Positions 1 through 9,165 of a DNA stretch of 64,000 bases are shown piece after piece. The stretch's first letter is position 1. Each line of letters starts with the position of its first letter. Origin of the DNA: Amphiura filiformis (Eukaryota; Echinodermata; Ophiuroidea; Amphilepidida; Amphiuridae); contig NC_092629.1 of NCBI RefSeq assembly GCF_039555335.1, forward strand, positions 4,669,912-4,733,911, in the 5' to 3' direction. Position numbers and translations under genes: made by a program. The notes under the pieces were generated by a model. That model saw only the letters and a program-made list of their open reading frames with translations, was not told the origin of the DNA and searched no databases.

Positions 1-123
1 CTTACAGTTTGACCTCATAATATTGAGTATGATTTTTGTGCTAAGTAACACAAGATTATCATGGACTTGGTACAGTACATGAACAGGTGATGTCAGATGA
101 TGTCAATGTAACCAATCATCATT

Positions 124-307
124 GGGCTATTCCAGCTGAAATCTGTACACCCCCTATGGAAGACCTTTATCTTCCTCCCAGGGAGTGTGAGTTTCAAATG
201 GGTATACCTGAATGATCAACTCCATTTGAAATCTACACCCCCTGTGTGGAAGATTAAAGGCCATGTCTTCCATAACACGTGTGTTTGGATTTTAATTGGA
301 CTAGCCC
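124..307. mobile_element. MITE with GGGCTATTCCAG inverted ends, copy 1
   Basis: The ends are inverted repeats beginning GGGCTATTCCAG, with the complementary TTAATTGGACTAGCCC at the right. Inside, two further inverted blocks surround AAATCTACACCCCC. ATT sits directly outside each end (121-123 and 308-310) and is the likely 3-bp target duplication. No coding capacity. A second copy lies at 1172-1362, also flanked by ATT, which argues for a mobile family rather than a chance hairpin. Superfamily not assigned. Confidence 0.7.
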
Positions 308-335
308 ATTATTGAATATAACATGAAATAAACCT

Positions 336-473
336 CATTAGCCTTTTTGAGATATGGCGGATACAATAGGATGGCGCTGCACGAAGTTGGTCAAGGCTTT
401 TGAATTTGCCGGGTTTTACCCAGATTGAATACTGCCCTCCTATTGTGTATGCCATACTTCGAAAAGGCTAATG
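336..473. mobile_element. Short inverted-repeat element (CATTAGCCTTTT ends)
   Basis: The left end CATTAGCCTTTTTGAGATATGG matches, in reverse complement, the right end around CCATACTTCGAAAAGGCTAATG. A second pair, ACAATAGGA/TCCTATTGT, lies inside. The 138-bp palindromic layout is typical of a MITE. No clear target duplication is seen. Confidence 0.55.
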
Positions 474-1171
474 CCAAATTTGGGAATCTAAACCTGTCAA
501 CTATTTATGCCAAAAATTTTCAGGATAAATGATAAGGAGCCACCTGTGTGAAGTTTTCATGATATTAAATTATATTATAAGTTCCCATCTAGTAAAACTG
601 AATACATATTAAAAGCACTTTTCCAAATCCCATAATGCATATTGGGGATTTATCTAAATTTCCTGCAAAGCATCATGGAAAGACTTGAGTATCTGCCGTG
701 AGTAGAAACCAAAGAGATTAGACCCAAAGAGAACCAACTCAGAATTGCCATGTTTGATAAATCTGCCATATTGGTTTCTCACACGTGGAGACTAAAATAA
801 TCTACCTCCACCATATATCACCAAGAGCCCTTTGAGCTTGAGCATTACAAAAATGTGTGCACTCAGCTTTTAGCAGAACATAAACAAGCGCACACCTGTG
901 CCAGGTGCATGGCATATAACCCAGAGGTACACTATTTTACGCTCCATGAGCTTCACACAAACATGATGAAGTCCGTTCTCTTTGGGTCTAATCTCGTTCT
1001 AACCTTTTATTTTGACATGTTCTCCAGATATTGCTTCGAATGATTGATGTGAAGTGGTAACAATGTTAGTATTTTAAACTGTGTTAAAAATCTGCAATAA
1101 ATTGAGTTTGTTCGTTAAGTTAAAACTTTGTTGTTATTTGGGAGCCATAATGTGTCAGAGTTTAATATATT
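474..1171. other. AT-rich stretch without recognisable gene
   Basis: No open frame longer than about 60 codons and no recognisable protein, RNA gene or repeat copy was found. The 62-codon frame at 855-1043 has no signal peptide, domain or splice-site context and is treated as chance. Confidence 0.5.
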
Positions 1172-1362
1172 GGGCTATTCCAGTTGATATCCATACATTC
1201 CCTATGGAAGACATGATCTAAGTCTTCCACACACGGAGTGTGAATTTCAAATGGTTTATGTATTTGGGTGACTACATTTGAAATCTACACCCCCTGCATG
1301 TGTAGGGAGATTAAAGTCATGTCCGTGATGGAGGGGGGTATGGATTTTAACTGGAATAACCC
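1172..1362. mobile_element. MITE with GGGCTATTCCAG inverted ends, copy 2
   Basis: Same layout as the element at 124-307: left end GGGCTATTCCAGTTGATATC, right end TTTTAACTGGAATAACCC, and the shared internal motifs ATGGAAGACATG and TTTGAAATCTACACCCCC. ATT flanks both sides (1169-1171 and 1363-1365). Confidence 0.7.
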
Positions 1363-1365
1363 ATT

Positions 1366-2008
1366 GTATGTTGTGGAATTATAAGCCAGTAAATATGTGC
1401 AATTCTCTTGGCTGGGTGGTTTCATCTATTGCAATCCATCTTGCATACATTGCACCCATTTCTCATGTTTGTCAAACAGGACAACCCTGCGAAAATTCTA
1501 TCGGTTCATACAGGGCCTTTCACTTCAAGTATGCCCTGCATGGAACATACCAATTTGCCTTTTCTTTTGTTGTTATTAGAAGTTGGTTGCCCTGATAAGA
1601 AATCCCACTTCTATTATACAGCTCAAAAGGTGGACAACAGGTTCATTCCATAGTGGCGTATTTGGTCATTTTTTTGAAAATTGGCAAGTTTTTGATGATG
1701 GTCTGTTTCATTTCGCCAAGTCTCAGCAGTCAAAATTAGCTACCGTAATTAATTAAATTAATTAAAGTTGGCATATTGTTTATTTGCGGTGCCCCACTAT
1801 GGAGTACAGCCGACCAATTGTTTCACCAAGAGTTATTTATTTTATGGCACGTCTTGTGATTTCCCGCATTGATTGCAACAGTAACCAGTAACAGTAATAG
1901 AAGATGGAAGATCCAAAAACAACCAATCAGATGAAGCGATTGTTACAATGTACGTCATGCCAAATATAGTCAGGTCTATAGCAAAGGCCGATTTCATTGC
2001 ATTATTTT
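1366..2008. other. AT-rich stretch, no gene seen
   Basis: Overlapping short frames at about 1368-1653 are open in all three phases and show no domain. Near 1620 the text 'cagctcaaaaggtggacaacag' resembles a single unit of the minisatellite at 4.4-5.7 kb. Nothing else is supported. Confidence 0.45.
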
Positions 2009-2266
2009 ATGTGTGACCATCCAGCACAACCGAGTCCTGAAGTCGCCAATCATCATTTTTGAGATATTCAACCAAAATATTCTGCTTGAAATTAGCTTTA
2101 AAATGATGTATATCATGTCTATAGTACTTGACATATAAGTAGTGAAAAATAAATAAAACAGTCAATAAATCCTTTGTTTCCTATTGTTTATTGTTAAGTT
2201 CAATGGAGCATATCTCAATAGTGGCACTGGCGACATCCGGGCTCAGTTGTGGAGGATGGTCACATA
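2009..2266. mobile_element. TIR element of a three-member local MITE family, member 1
   Basis: Left end GTGTGACCATCCAGCACAAC and right end GTTGTGGAGGATGGTCACAT are inverted repeats. Near the right end is the family signature 'catatctcaa...ggcgacatccgggctcag'. The same signature, diverged, recurs at the right ends of the elements at 2345-2597 and 2947-3185. About 258 bp, non-coding. Confidence 0.65.
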
Positions 2267-2344
2267 TCTGTAGTGTGATTGAAAAGGGGGTTTGAAATTC
2301 TAATCAAATTGTCATGAAATTATATATTTTCAAGAAAGATTATA

Positions 2345-2597
2345 TGTGACGTGATCAAGGGGAAGGAGTCACATGGCGACCCTGGTCGAAAATGAGTTTT
2401 ACATTTATTTCTAAAGAGGACATTTAGAGCTTTCAAAAACTGAAAACCCCATGTTAATATGACTTTTCTTTGAAAAGTTACGTCACTTGATCAATCGCTA
2501 GAAACAACATAAAACAAAATAATTTTAACACTTTCTTTGCCAATATCTCAAAAGCAATATTAGCGACATCCAACTCATTTCCCTTGATCGCGTCACA
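2345..2597. mobile_element. TIR element of the local MITE family, member 2
   Basis: Left end TGTGACGTGATCAAGGGGAA pairs with right end TTTCCCTTGATCGCGTCACA. The internal 'gagctttcaaaaactgaaaacc' and 'atatctcaaaagcaatatt' are shared with member 3. No ORF. Confidence 0.7.
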
Positions 2598-2946
2598 TAT
2601 TAGTTATATCATATATTATGGCCCACCAATATGTTTTCAAATTTTAAAAAAAATAAAGAGGGGTTATAATTCAATATTCATGATAGATGTAAGAAAATTG
2701 TGACAAATAGCAAACGTTTTACAGTCACAATGTTGTGTGTGAAATTAACTAAAATTTTACAGCCAATTCAAATAGAACGACAATATGTGCAATACATTTG
2801 AGGTGTATTTAAATGTTACAAACAAGTACATTGTAAATATAAACTGAATGTTAAAAAGTTTTTTGGTTTTTTTTTAATCAAGAAGATTAACATCTTTTAA
2901 TGAGTTCTTGCATTGCGAATGGATGGATAAAAATGGAATAAATATT

Positions 2947-3185
2947 TGTGATGCGATCAAGCAACATGAGTCTGATGTCGATCAAAATCAAAATTTAGTT
3001 TTCAATTTCTTTATGAGCCATTTTCAGAGCTTTAATTTGCTGAAAACCCATCATAATTAGACTTATGGTTCCAGAGATATGGCCATTTTAGTGTTGCAAA
3101 ATACAAAGGAAGTTGAATACTATTATTGATTATATCTCAAATCAATATTCCTGACATCGGACTCATTTTGCTTGATTGCATCACA
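2947..3185. mobile_element. TIR element of the local MITE family, member 3
   Basis: Left end TGTGATGCGATCAAGCAACA and right end TTTTGCTTGATTGCATCACA are inverted repeats. 'cagagctttaatttgctgaaaaccc' and 'atatctcaaatcaatattcc' align with member 2, and the order of motifs is identical. Non-coding. Confidence 0.7.
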
Positions 3186-3675
3186 TTTGAGATTACTTTA
3201 TAATCCAGACACATTCACAACAAAGTTATTATGATTCATATAACAGTGAGAAGATAATATTGACTGCATAAAGTTTGTTTATTCAACTATACAATGACAA
3301 ACATATCGAAGAAAAAGTTTAAAGACAAGTTATTTCACTAACAAAAATGGGTGGCCAATTACAAAGCTGTTTTAAACCCTCTTTTAAATATATTCACCAG
3401 GACTGTGCAGATAAAGTAGCCTATACTTTTTCGTAATACTAATCCAATATAACACACTTATGTATAGACATGTCGATAACTATTAATTATATTACTCGGT
3501 GCTGATTTTGTTTTTATGTTGGACTTGAATATGAAAAAGTATGGTGTATCGGAACCTATAAATGAAGCATGTATATCCTCTAAAACAGATTCAAATTAGG
3601 TTGCAAGAAAGTACCATCAGCAAATTGTCCACTTGAGTAAAGTTAGCTGCTGAACGCTTGTCTACCATTCTGATA
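3186..3675. other. AT-rich spacer, no gene seen
   Basis: No coding frame or RNA gene seen. The last 60 bases contain AAATTGTCCAC and TTGTCTACCATTCTGATA. These resemble the 37-bp minisatellite unit further right, so the array or its precursor appears to have extended to the left of the foldback element. Confidence 0.4.
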
Positions 3676-4353
3676 TAAACTCATCCCAAAAAGAAAGTAT
3701 CCAGTTTGATTTTATTCCATAAGTCACAGATGTGGCCATAAATCAAAACCTACTAAAAGTATGTTACAGATAAATTTATTCCGCACAGTTTGATACCTCA
3801 TGTGTTCAAATCAACGCAGAATTGATGACACAGTGACCGTTTGAATGCAATCACCTCCATTTAAAAGTTGCAGTAATTCCTATTGATTTGGTCCTGCTAC
3901 TCAATTATGGGCAGCGATAGATCAAGGCGCATCAGGCGTCTCACTGAGAGCATGCTCCGCAGCTGTCTGGCAGTCATTGATGCAGCAGGAGAAGATGTAA
4001 AGAGTGAAGGGCAAAACATTAAGGAAGGACTAAAAGAGTATCTGTATTCAATAAAACACATGAAGTGAAGTTAAACAGTCTTCATTCGTCTCTGTTATTG
4101 GGTACCTTTATGACTAATCTTGAGAAGCAGGAAAACCACACCAATAGGAATTACTGCAACTTTTAAAATTGAGGTCGCTTGCGTTTAAAAGGTCGCTGTG
4201 TAATCAATTCCGCATCGATTTGGACAAATGAGGTATCAAACTGTGTGGAATAAATTTATCTGTAACATACTTTTGGTAGGTCTTGATTTAAGACCCCATC
4301 TTTGACTTATGAGCCAAAATCAAACTGGATACTTTCTTTTTGGGATGAGTTTA
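3676..4353. mobile_element. Foldback element A with about 200-bp inverted arms and a unique core
   Basis: The arms (about 3676-3885 and 4141-4353) are imperfect inverted repeats. The left arm starts TAAACTCATCCCAAAAAGAA and the right arm ends TTCTTTTTGGGATGAGTTTA. Both contain the pair TTTGATACCTCAT/ATGAGGTATCAAA. The core (about 3886-4140) is not palindromic and carries a short open frame. The immediate flanks, CTGATA on the left and GCTCAA on the right, are the two halves of the minisatellite motif CTGATACAGCTCAA. The element therefore appears to sit inside one such unit. It is related to foldback element B at 7148-8297. Confidence 0.75.
3907..4068 (+). CDS. Small unidentified ORF in the core of foldback element A
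   Basis: A 53-codon frame starting at the ATG at 3907. It is polar and strongly charged: Arg-rich near the N-terminus (SDRSRRIRRL), followed by a predicted helical stretch ending EGLKEYLYSIKHMK. There is no signal peptide, membrane segment or domain I recognise. Its position is notable because it occupies the only non-palindromic part of the element, as captured cargo or a surviving exon would. It could equally be a chance ORF of this length; no splice sites were needed to define it. Confidence 0.2.
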   Translation: MGSDRSRRIRRLTESMLRSCLAVIDAAGEDVKSEGQNIKEGLKEYLYSIKHMK

Positions 4354-4384
4354 GCTCAAGCGGTAGACAAAATTTTGCCTAGAT

Positions 4385-5705
4385 GTGATAAAGCTCAAAT
4401 GGTGGATAATTGTCTATCTTATAATCAAAGATTTCATTAGACCAAAACTTGAACTAGGACAATTGTCTACCTTTGTGATACAGCTCAAAAATGGACAATT
4501 GTCAACCTTTCTGATACAGCTCAAAAGATGGACAATTGTCTACATGTACCTTACAGCTCAAAAGATGGACAATTGTCTAACTTTCTGATACAGCTCAATA
4601 GAAGGACAATGCTCTACATTTCGGATACAGCTCAAAAATGCACAATTGTCTACCTTTCTATACAGCTCAATAGTGGATGATTATCTACCTTTATGATACA
4701 TACAAAACGACGCTTAAAGGTGGACAATTCAAAGGCTCAAAGGTGGACAATTGTCTACTTTTCTGATACAGTGGACAGTTTTATACCATTCCGATACAGC
4801 TCAAAGGTGGACAATTGTTTACATTTCTCATACAGCTCAAAAGTGGATAATTGTCTACCTTTCTGATACAGCTCAAAAGGGGGACAATTGTCTACCTTTC
4901 TGATTCAGCTCAAAAGGTGGACAATAAAGGCCGTCAGCCTTTTCCGCGGGACCGTCACCTTGTGGGTACTGCCGTTCTGCATGTCATGCGTTAGACATTA
5001 CGCCCCGGAAGTAGCAGCATGTGACGCATCTCTTCAGTCAAGCGTCAACGCGGTGATCTTAGCAACAAGGCACTCCGTACCCACAAGATGGCGACGTTGA
5101 CGTCACAATGACTACATCTATTGTCTACATGTACCTTTCAGCTCAAAAGATGGACAATTGTCTACCTTTCTATATACAGCTCAAAAGGTGGACAATTATC
5201 TACCTTTCGGATACAGCTCAAAAGATGTACAGTTGTCTACCTTTCTATACAACTCAAAAGGTGGAGAGTTGTCTACATGTACCTTACAGCTCAAAAGATG
5301 GACAATTGTCTACCTTTCGGATACAGCTCAAAAGATGTACAGTTGTCTACCTTTCTATACAACTCAAAAGGTGGAGAGTTGTCTACATGTACCTTACAGC
5401 TCAAAAGATGGACAATTGTCTACCTTTCAATACAGCTCAAAAGATGGACAATTGTCTACCTTTCTGATACAGCTCAGAAGGTGGACAATTGTCTGCCTTT
5501 CTCATACAGCTCAAAAGATGGACAATTGTCTGCCTTTCTCATACAGCTCAAAAGATGGACAATTGTCTGCCTTTCTCATACAGCTCAAAAGATGGACAAT
5601 TGTCTGCCTTTCTCATACAGCTCAAAAGGTGGACAATTGTCTACCTTTCTTATACAGATCTTTGAGTGCAAAAGGTGGACAATTGTCTACCTTTTTGATA
5701 AACTA
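4385..5705. repeat. 37-bp minisatellite array (ACAGCTCAAAAGATGGACAA type)
   Basis: About thirty imperfect units of roughly 37 bp, each with GATACAGCTCAAAAG, then GTGGACAATTGTC, then TACCTTTCT. Units between 5480 and 5640 are nearly identical, which indicates recent homogenisation; those before 4900 are irregular. The unit length is not a multiple of three, so all three plus frames stay open for long stretches and give repetitive pseudo-proteins (5108-5891). These are not genes. A unique GC-richer segment interrupts the array at about 4926-5106. Confidence 0.9.
4926..5106. other. GC-richer insert in the minisatellite with a CRE-like and a YY1-like motif
   Basis: This segment breaks the 37-bp array. 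It contains an 11-bp inverted pair CTTGTGGGTAC (4959-4969) and GTACCCACAAG (5077-5087). It then has AAGATGGCG (YY1-type core) and TGACGTCA (palindromic CRE). It may be a small inverted-repeat transposon or a transposed promoter fragment. No ORF with recognisable content. Confidence 0.4.
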
Positions 5706-5766
5706 ACTATTTCCCAAATAGTGCTGAAGAATCTGCATATTTTGAAAAAAAAACCACTTTCTGTAA

Positions 5767-5878
5767 GGGATGAAATCAAAACTCGAACGGTGGTTGGACC
5801 CCGGGGGTTGGACCGCGTTCCACTGTTTAGAATAATAGAAACCAGACGGAACCGGCAGTCGAGTTTTGATTTTATCCC
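5767..5878. mobile_element. 112-bp MITE with TAA target duplication
   Basis: The ends GGGATGAAATCAAAACTCGA and TCGAGTTTTGATTTTATCCC are near-perfect inverted repeats of about 20 bp. TAA flanks both sides (5764-5766, 5879-5881). GGG-type ends with a TWA duplication are the pattern of PIF/Harbinger-derived MITEs (family knowledge). The internal sequence is GC-richer and non-coding. Confidence 0.75.
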
Positions 5879-5881
5879 TAA

Positions 5882-6278
5882 ACTAGTTTAGTGCCTAACC
5901 AGAAAGTTATACAAAAAGGTTAAAATATACCCCAAGGCTGCCGCACATCCCTGAGCCCGTATCTTTTCACTAAGATACCCATCCGGGATTCCCTATAGGA
6001 TGTATAATGTTATAGTTGAGAAATAGCCCAATATTCGTAGCACAACCCTGTCGCTCCATTGTCCGCGGGTATGAATGACTATATCGTGCTAAATGTCGCG
6101 AGAAGTACATGACTGAAGGGATGATTTAATTCTGATTGATGAAGAAACGTGATTCGCAAAATCGTTGCACTACTAATCTTTGAAATTGGAATATTTTGGT
6201 GTTTTAACGAAAAAATGCGGTAAACTGAGATGCAAAAGAGTGGTAAGGGATGTTTTCAAAGTTCGTGCATTAGCATGC
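5882..6278. other. Spacer downstream of the minus-strand secreted-protein exon
   Basis: No gene seen. If the exon at 6279-6689 splices at the GTGAGT noted there, this interval is intron or leads to its next exon. I could not identify a following exon. Confidence 0.35.
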
Positions 6279-6689
6279 CTACTCACGATAACACATAAAA
6301 CGGGAACCGGCGATACAATAGTTGTCAGTACCATCCCCGTCATCGCATAGCGCATTCTTGCCATCTCGGACCTCACATGACCCAGTACAGCACGACTCCC
6401 AATTACCATCAGTTGTATAACACCAAACATACCACTCGCTGTAGTATTTACATCCTTCTAGCCCATAACCTGTACCCGTCTTGCACGTTTTACCATTTCT
6501 TGTGCTATATGCAATTGCCTCATCCACTCCCCGTTCTTGGAGATCCTCTAAACCAAGATGACGGCGGACTTGACGCAAAGCATTATACTCTCTTCCCTTT
6601 TCTTCTGTAGGGTCTGCCACAGTAAGCACTGCCAGTGAAAACACCAAAATGAGAAGAGCAAAGCAGGTCCTCTGTGCAATCATCATGAT
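6279..6689 (-). CDS. Secreted cysteine-rich small protein (probable single exon shown)
   Basis: The 135-codon frame starts at the ATG at 6686 (a second ATG follows at once). Residues 1-24 form a clear signal peptide: hydrophobic FALLILVFSLAVLTVA, then DPTEEKG. After an acidic/basic linker (RQVRRHLGLEDLQERG) come about ten Cys residues, including the block WYVWCYTTDGNWESCCTGSC. That block recalls, but does not equal, the W-C-x-T...W...C pattern of fibronectin type II folds. Family unassigned. TATTAACAG precedes the ATG by three bases and looks like a splice acceptor. GTGAGT overlaps the last codons (6281-6286, minus strand) and looks like a donor, so the TAG at 6279-6281 may lie in an intron and the protein may continue. 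A CRE-like TGACGTCA lies just upstream at about 6710. An extracellular product is likely; its role is unknown. Confidence 0.7.
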   Translation of the reverse strand: MMMIAQRTCFALLILVFSLAVLTVADPTEEKGREYNALRQVRRHLGLEDLQERGVDEAIAYSTRNGKTCKTGTGYGLEGCKYYSEWYVWCYTTDGNWESCCTGSCEVRDGKNALCDDGDGTDNYCIAGSRFMCYRE

Positions 6690-6690
6690 C

Positions 6691-7147
6691 TGTTAATACA
6701 AAACAAGTGACGTCATGACTCGACTAGTCTCTTCCAATATTTTAAAATAGTATATGTGTAGGCCTAATCAAGACATCTAAATGCTTAGCCTTACCAGACT
6801 TGCACCTACATTGCTGAAAAGTCACCAATTTTTTCTTAACCATCTGTTCCTGGATAGTCTCAGGAAAAATCTAAATCTAGGGCATCTGGATTTGTGGTAC
6901 ACGATATTGAGACTATTTGTTACATTATAATATCGAGATTAATACCGGGTAACATAGGCGTATTTCTAAATTTCTCAAAATTCGACTATGGCATAGTTTA
7001 CCTTGTTCTTCGCATCGCAAAAGTCCGTTTTCCGAAATAATGTAGGCCTACCGTAAAAGTTTTTAGCCTCAGTAATTTATTATAGGTGCTATCATGAGGC
7101 GCTCTACGTGTTCACGTATAACCTTCTTCAACTCATTTGCATATAAA
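6691..7147. other. Region upstream of the secreted-protein exon
   Basis: AT-rich, no ORF or repeat recognised. By the acceptor at 6690 this would be intron upstream of the coding exon, so the promoter may lie further right. A TGACGTCA octamer occurs near 6710. Confidence 0.35.
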
Positions 7148-8297
7148 CATCTAAAAAAAAAGGAACTAACCCCTTAAATAATGGCTATTATTCAAAAAGG
7201 GGCTTATATTGTATTACAAATCTGTTAAATGCGTTGGATTTATTTCTGCGCATTTTGACACCTCATTTGATACGATAGCCCAGAAAACAATAAAACACCA
7301 GTTAATTTAATGTTGTGAGGTCCAGATTTGAAAGTTGCACTTTAATACATACAAATTTTAACAATACAAAAACACTCAGATATCATTACACAGATTTCCT
7401 TGATCCATTACACTGAATACAAAATCAATACAATTTAGTGCAACTTTCAAATCTTGGGTTACATTGATTTAAATGTACGCTGTGACGTCAATATCTAGTC
7501 AATTGCTGCAAATGAGGTGTCAAAATGTGCAGAAATAAATTCTGCTTCCAACGCATTTTACATATTTGTAATACAATCACCCATTTTTTAATAATGGTCA
7601 TTTAAGGGCTGGGGTATGAACGTTTGGACAGTATTTATTTTGGGACATTAGAGCACATCAGAGATATCGAATTGCATTCTGAATACGAAGAATGTCATTC
7701 TGATATCAAATAATTTTGATTTTTTGAAATTCACAATTTAATACACATTTTATGGCAAATCATTAAAAATTGATATTTTTGATATTTAACAGCACTTGAA
7801 GTAAACTTTATAAATCTGATGATTTATACTTAAAGTGTATGTAGGTGGGATGAAAAGCCGACGATCAATTGAAAATTTTGACCTTTCGCATTGAAGATAT
7901 GGATTTTTTTTCCCAAAACACCAAAAAAAAAAATAGGTCTTTTGGGAAAAATCCATATCTTCAATATGAAAGGTCAAAATTTTCAATTGACCGTCGGGCT
8001 TTTCCTCCTGCTACATACACTTTAAGAATATATCATTAGATTTATATAATTACCGAGGACTGTTATATATCAAAAATTTGAAAAATATAAAATTTTTATA
8101 ATTTGTCATAAAATTTGTATTATATTGTGCATGTGATTTTCAAAAAATGAAAATTATTTGATATCAGAAAGACATGCTTCGTATTCAGAATGCAATTCGA
8201 TAGGTCTGAGGTGCTCTCATGTCCCACAAAAATACTGTCGAAACGTTAATAAACGCTCATTTTAGATCCCTTAAGGGGGTTTACTTTTTTTGAGATG
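7148..8297. mobile_element. Foldback element B, interrupted by a TTAA element
   Basis: The left arm starts CATCTAAAAAAAAAGGAACTA, then CCCCTTAAATAATGG, and carries TGTATTACAAAT, ATGCGTTGG and CATTTTGACACCTCATTTG. Its complements run leftward from TCAAATGAGGTGTCAAAATG, through CAACGCATTTTACATATTTG, to TAATGGTCATTTAA. They then resume after the nested element as GGGGGTTTACTTTTTTTGAGATG. The right arm is thus split exactly at a TTAA. The core motifs TGCAACTTT and AAATGAGGTxTCAAA match foldback element A, so A and B are one family. Without the insert B would be about 0.48 kb. Confidence 0.7.
7606..8270. mobile_element. 665-bp foldback element flanked by TTAA (piggyBac-like MITE)
   Basis: TTAA lies at 7602-7605 and 8271-8274. 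The ends begin GGG and end CCC. The arms are long imperfect inverted repeats meeting at about 7925: for example TTGCATTCTGAATACGAAGA on the left against TTCGTATTCAGAATGCAA on the right, and CCATATCTTCAATATGAAAGG near the centre. Strict TTAA duplication with CCC/GGG ends is the piggyBac hallmark (established). No transposase frame. It sits in the right arm of foldback element B. Confidence 0.75.
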
Positions 8298-8301
8298 TAT
8301 T

Positions 8302-8324
8302 ATATATATATATATATATATATA
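8302..8324. repeat. (TA)n microsatellite
   Basis: About twelve TA dinucleotides in an uninterrupted run, just right of the end of foldback element B. Confidence 0.95.
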
Positions 8325-8737
8325 ATTTTGGAATCGCATTCTGATTCACGCGAACATCTAAGCTACACTGTTCATTAACCCCAATAAGCCTGGTCCCATC
8401 AGGACCCAAGCGTAATACGGAACGACCGTTTACATATACAAACAAACAAACATGCTTCTACACTCAACGATCTGCCTTTTGGTTAAAGTTATCATCAAAG
8501 TTATTATATTTGGAAGAAATAATAAATAGTCTTTCAGGTCCACTTTCTTCGAAATTGACGAAATAATTGGTATCTTTGACCCAAAACGAGCATTTTTACA
8601 TTTTTTTTTCAGGAAAAATAAAAATCGACCTTTGTGAACAAGGAACAAGAATGTGTGCTTGGGTAAATTTGACAAGGGGTCACATGTCACAATAAACAAC
8701 AACTTGCCCATAATACTCTGATCAAAGTTGCCCCAAA
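8325..8737. other. AT-rich spacer, no gene seen
   Basis: The 93-codon minus frame at 8430-8711 is Lys/Phe-rich low-complexity sequence with no domain and is treated as chance. Confidence 0.4.
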
Positions 8738-9109
8738 TGCGGGGTAACTTTGGTCAGGCTATTTTCAACCCCTCTAGTGCACCCTTAAAAATTATGTAAA
8801 AACAATCTGTTTCAACTTCAAGGCGTAGAGGGGAAACTCTAATGTCCTAAATAACAATTATTAAATTAGAAATATAATTGGTTTTGTTGGGATGCAGTGG
8901 TTTAAACAGTGACGCGTGCGCAAAGGGGGGGGGCATGCCCCACTTTTTGTTGGTCATTCGGGGAAAGCGTTAAAAACATCAAAATTGGCTCCTAATCAGA
9001 CTCCATTCGGAGGAACTGAACAACCTGCCCCCCCCCCTTTCAATGTGCTGGGTCGCACGCCACTGGGTTTAAAAATTTTCAAATTTGACCGAAGTTACCC
9101 CATTTACGG
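8738..9109. mobile_element. MITE with GGGGTAACTT inverted ends, interrupted
   Basis: The left block AAATGCGGGGTAACTTTGGTC and the right block GACCGAAGTTACCCCATTT are inverted repeats. The body is interrupted by the hAT-type MITE at 8907-9065. Boundaries are approximate because no target duplication was identified. Confidence 0.5.
8907..9065. mobile_element. 159-bp hAT-type MITE with a perfect 8-bp duplication
   Basis: Ends CAGTGACGCGTGCG and CGCACGCCACTG. The flanks GGTTTAAA (8899-8906) and GGTTTAAA (9066-9073) are identical. CAGTGGCG-type ends plus an 8-bp duplication are the hAT superfamily signature (established). The core is a G-run and C-run foldback. Nested in the MITE at 8738-9109. 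Confidence 0.85.
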
Positions 9110-9165
9110 TATGCCTTTGAGATGCCTTGCAGCTACACACATTATTGATCAACTTACCTAACACT

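Noticed and set aside
5108-5891. Overlapping plus-strand ORFs of 119-256 codons
   Set aside because: They are the 37-bp minisatellite read in three phases. The peptides repeat QLKRWTIVYL-type text and run into a MITE.
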